DNA of 64,000 bases, from NCBI GenBank assembly GCA_016792845.1, contig JAEUKH010000040.1, positions 1 through 64,000 of the forward strand, given 5' to 3'. A program made the translations under genes and the position numbers. This document shows positions 63,427-64,000 of this stretch, piece by piece (position 1 is the stretch's first letter; each line of letters opens with the position of its first letter). Origin of the DNA: Myxococcales bacterium. Its GTDB lineage: Bacteria > Myxococcota_A > Polyangia > Polyangiales > Ga0077539. Under the pieces are notes generated by a model. The model ran no database searches. It was not told where the DNA came from and was given only the letters and a program-made list of their open reading frames with translations.

Positions 63427-64000
63427 TCAGCCCAACAATTTCAGCTCTGCTTCGAGGCTGTCGACGAAGACCCGGGTCGGGTCGAAGCCGACGATCTCTT
63501 CGGCGTCGCGCACGAAGTTCGAGAGCGCGTTGATGTCATAATAGTACCTTTGCCCGTCGCGGGTCGACACGAGGTACTCGATGCCGCACACGTCGAGCTT
63601 GCCGGCCTGGGCGATCTTCTGCGCGATGGCGATCACCTCGGGCGACTCTTCGTGGCGCTCGATGCGAAGCTTCTTCGCAGGCGCGCTCACCACGCAGAGC
63701 TCGAACGACCCATCACCCGAAGCCTCTGCCGCAGCCTCACCCTTGGCCGGAACCTGGCAAATGTCAGCCGGGCAGAGGTTGAAATCGGTCGTGTCGGGCC
63801 AGATCTTGACCGAATAAAGGTGCCGCTGCCCGAGCATCTCGACCCGCACGATGTGCCCGTCGCGGGCCGGGTGAAACTCTTGAACGAGCACCGTACCGTC
63901 GATGCCGAAGCTCGGCGTCGCGCCCAACCAGGCTTCGAGCGCGTCGCGGTCGTCGAAGCGCACGATGCCCGCGCCCGAGCCGCCGATGTTGGGCTTCACC
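63427..64000 (-). CDS. ATP-grasp/RimK-like protein, cut by window end
   Basis: The C-terminal 191 residues of a larger protein whose start lies beyond 64000. KPNIGGSGAGIVRF at the window edge is a lid/glycine loop of ATP-grasp ligases; VLVQEFHPARDGHIVRVEML follows, then EYLVSTRDGQRYYYDINALSNF, in which the late Asp/Asn residues bind metal. It resembles the RimK/glutathione-synthetase type that joins a carboxyl group to an amine. The GTG at the edge is most likely internal. Only the 3' part can be judged. Confidence 0.75.
   Translation of the reverse strand, partial: VKPNIGGSGAGIVRFDDRDALEAWLGATPSFGIDGTVLVQEFHPARDGHIVRVEMLGQRHLYSVKIWPDTTDFNLCPADICQVPAKGEAAAEASGDGSFELCVVSAPAKKLRIERHEESPEVIAIAQKIAQAGKLDVCGIEYLVSTRDGQRYYYDINALSNFVRDAEEIVGFDPTRVFVDSLEAELKLLG

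Overview
The window is one contiguous stretch of very GC-rich bacterial DNA. I read it as chromosome of a myxobacterium (Myxococcota, Polyangiales/Sandaracinaceae-like). The signs are Ser/Thr kinases with zinc-ribbon or DUF4388 parts, a MYXO-CTERM-like sorting tail, a TIGR04551-type outer-membrane protein, many Ala/Pro-rich lipoproteins and beta-propellers, strings of Cys-rich and FG-GAP surface proteins, and a bacterial topoisomerase VI. This is inference from gene content; there is no rRNA. I see no tRNA, CRISPR array, transposase or prophage.

Layout. 1-465: composite tandem repeat of about 195 bp. 466-7827 (minus strand): zinc-ribbon membrane protein, periplasmic propeller, queA, tgt (queuosine), a DUF2325-like protein and a roadblock/LC7-like protein. 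7912-20147: kelch protein, ArsA/GET3 ATPase, a frameshifted FG-GAP surface protein, a TonB-C protein, two tandem phosphodiester glycosidases (one MYXO-CTERM-like), a YgfZ-like protein, a lipoprotein, hisZ, serC and a small membrane protein. 20183-26471: a kinase with DUF4388, divergent from a STAND/TPR ATPase with an altered P-loop, then small proteins. 26527-30874: an aminotransferase/oxidoreductase/acetyltransferase operon for a diacetamido sugar, then a CAP-domain protein. 30920-35538: an NPF-repeat protein, a CxxC zinc-ribbon protein and a McrB-like AAA+ ATPase without McrC.

35511-44440: a DUF6929-like protein, rtcR, a UbiA prenyltransferase convergent with a CruF-like protein, a HExxH membrane protein, a MarR regulator divergent from radA, and a zinc-ribbon Ser/Thr kinase. 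44406-51005 (minus): a type VI secretion cargo cassette of VgrG, lipase-like effector, Imm52-like immunity protein and PAAR-like small protein, with ATGA overlaps between the last three. 51195-64000: an ECI2-like crotonase, a TIGR04551 outer-membrane protein, RNase J, dCMP deaminase, top6B-top6A, an AUH-like hydratase, a degenerate 5'-nucleotidase fused to an outer-membrane barrel, and a partial ATP-grasp gene cut by the window end.

How the genes work together. The clearest functional units are queA-tgt (tRNA wobble modification), the three sugar genes, the T6SS cassette and the topo VI pair. The items I find most worth following are the T6SS cassette, the zinc-ribbon/McrB-like pair, the NPF-repeat protein, the nucleotidase-barrel pseudoenzyme fusion, the UbiA/CruF-like pair, and topo VI placed after RNase J.
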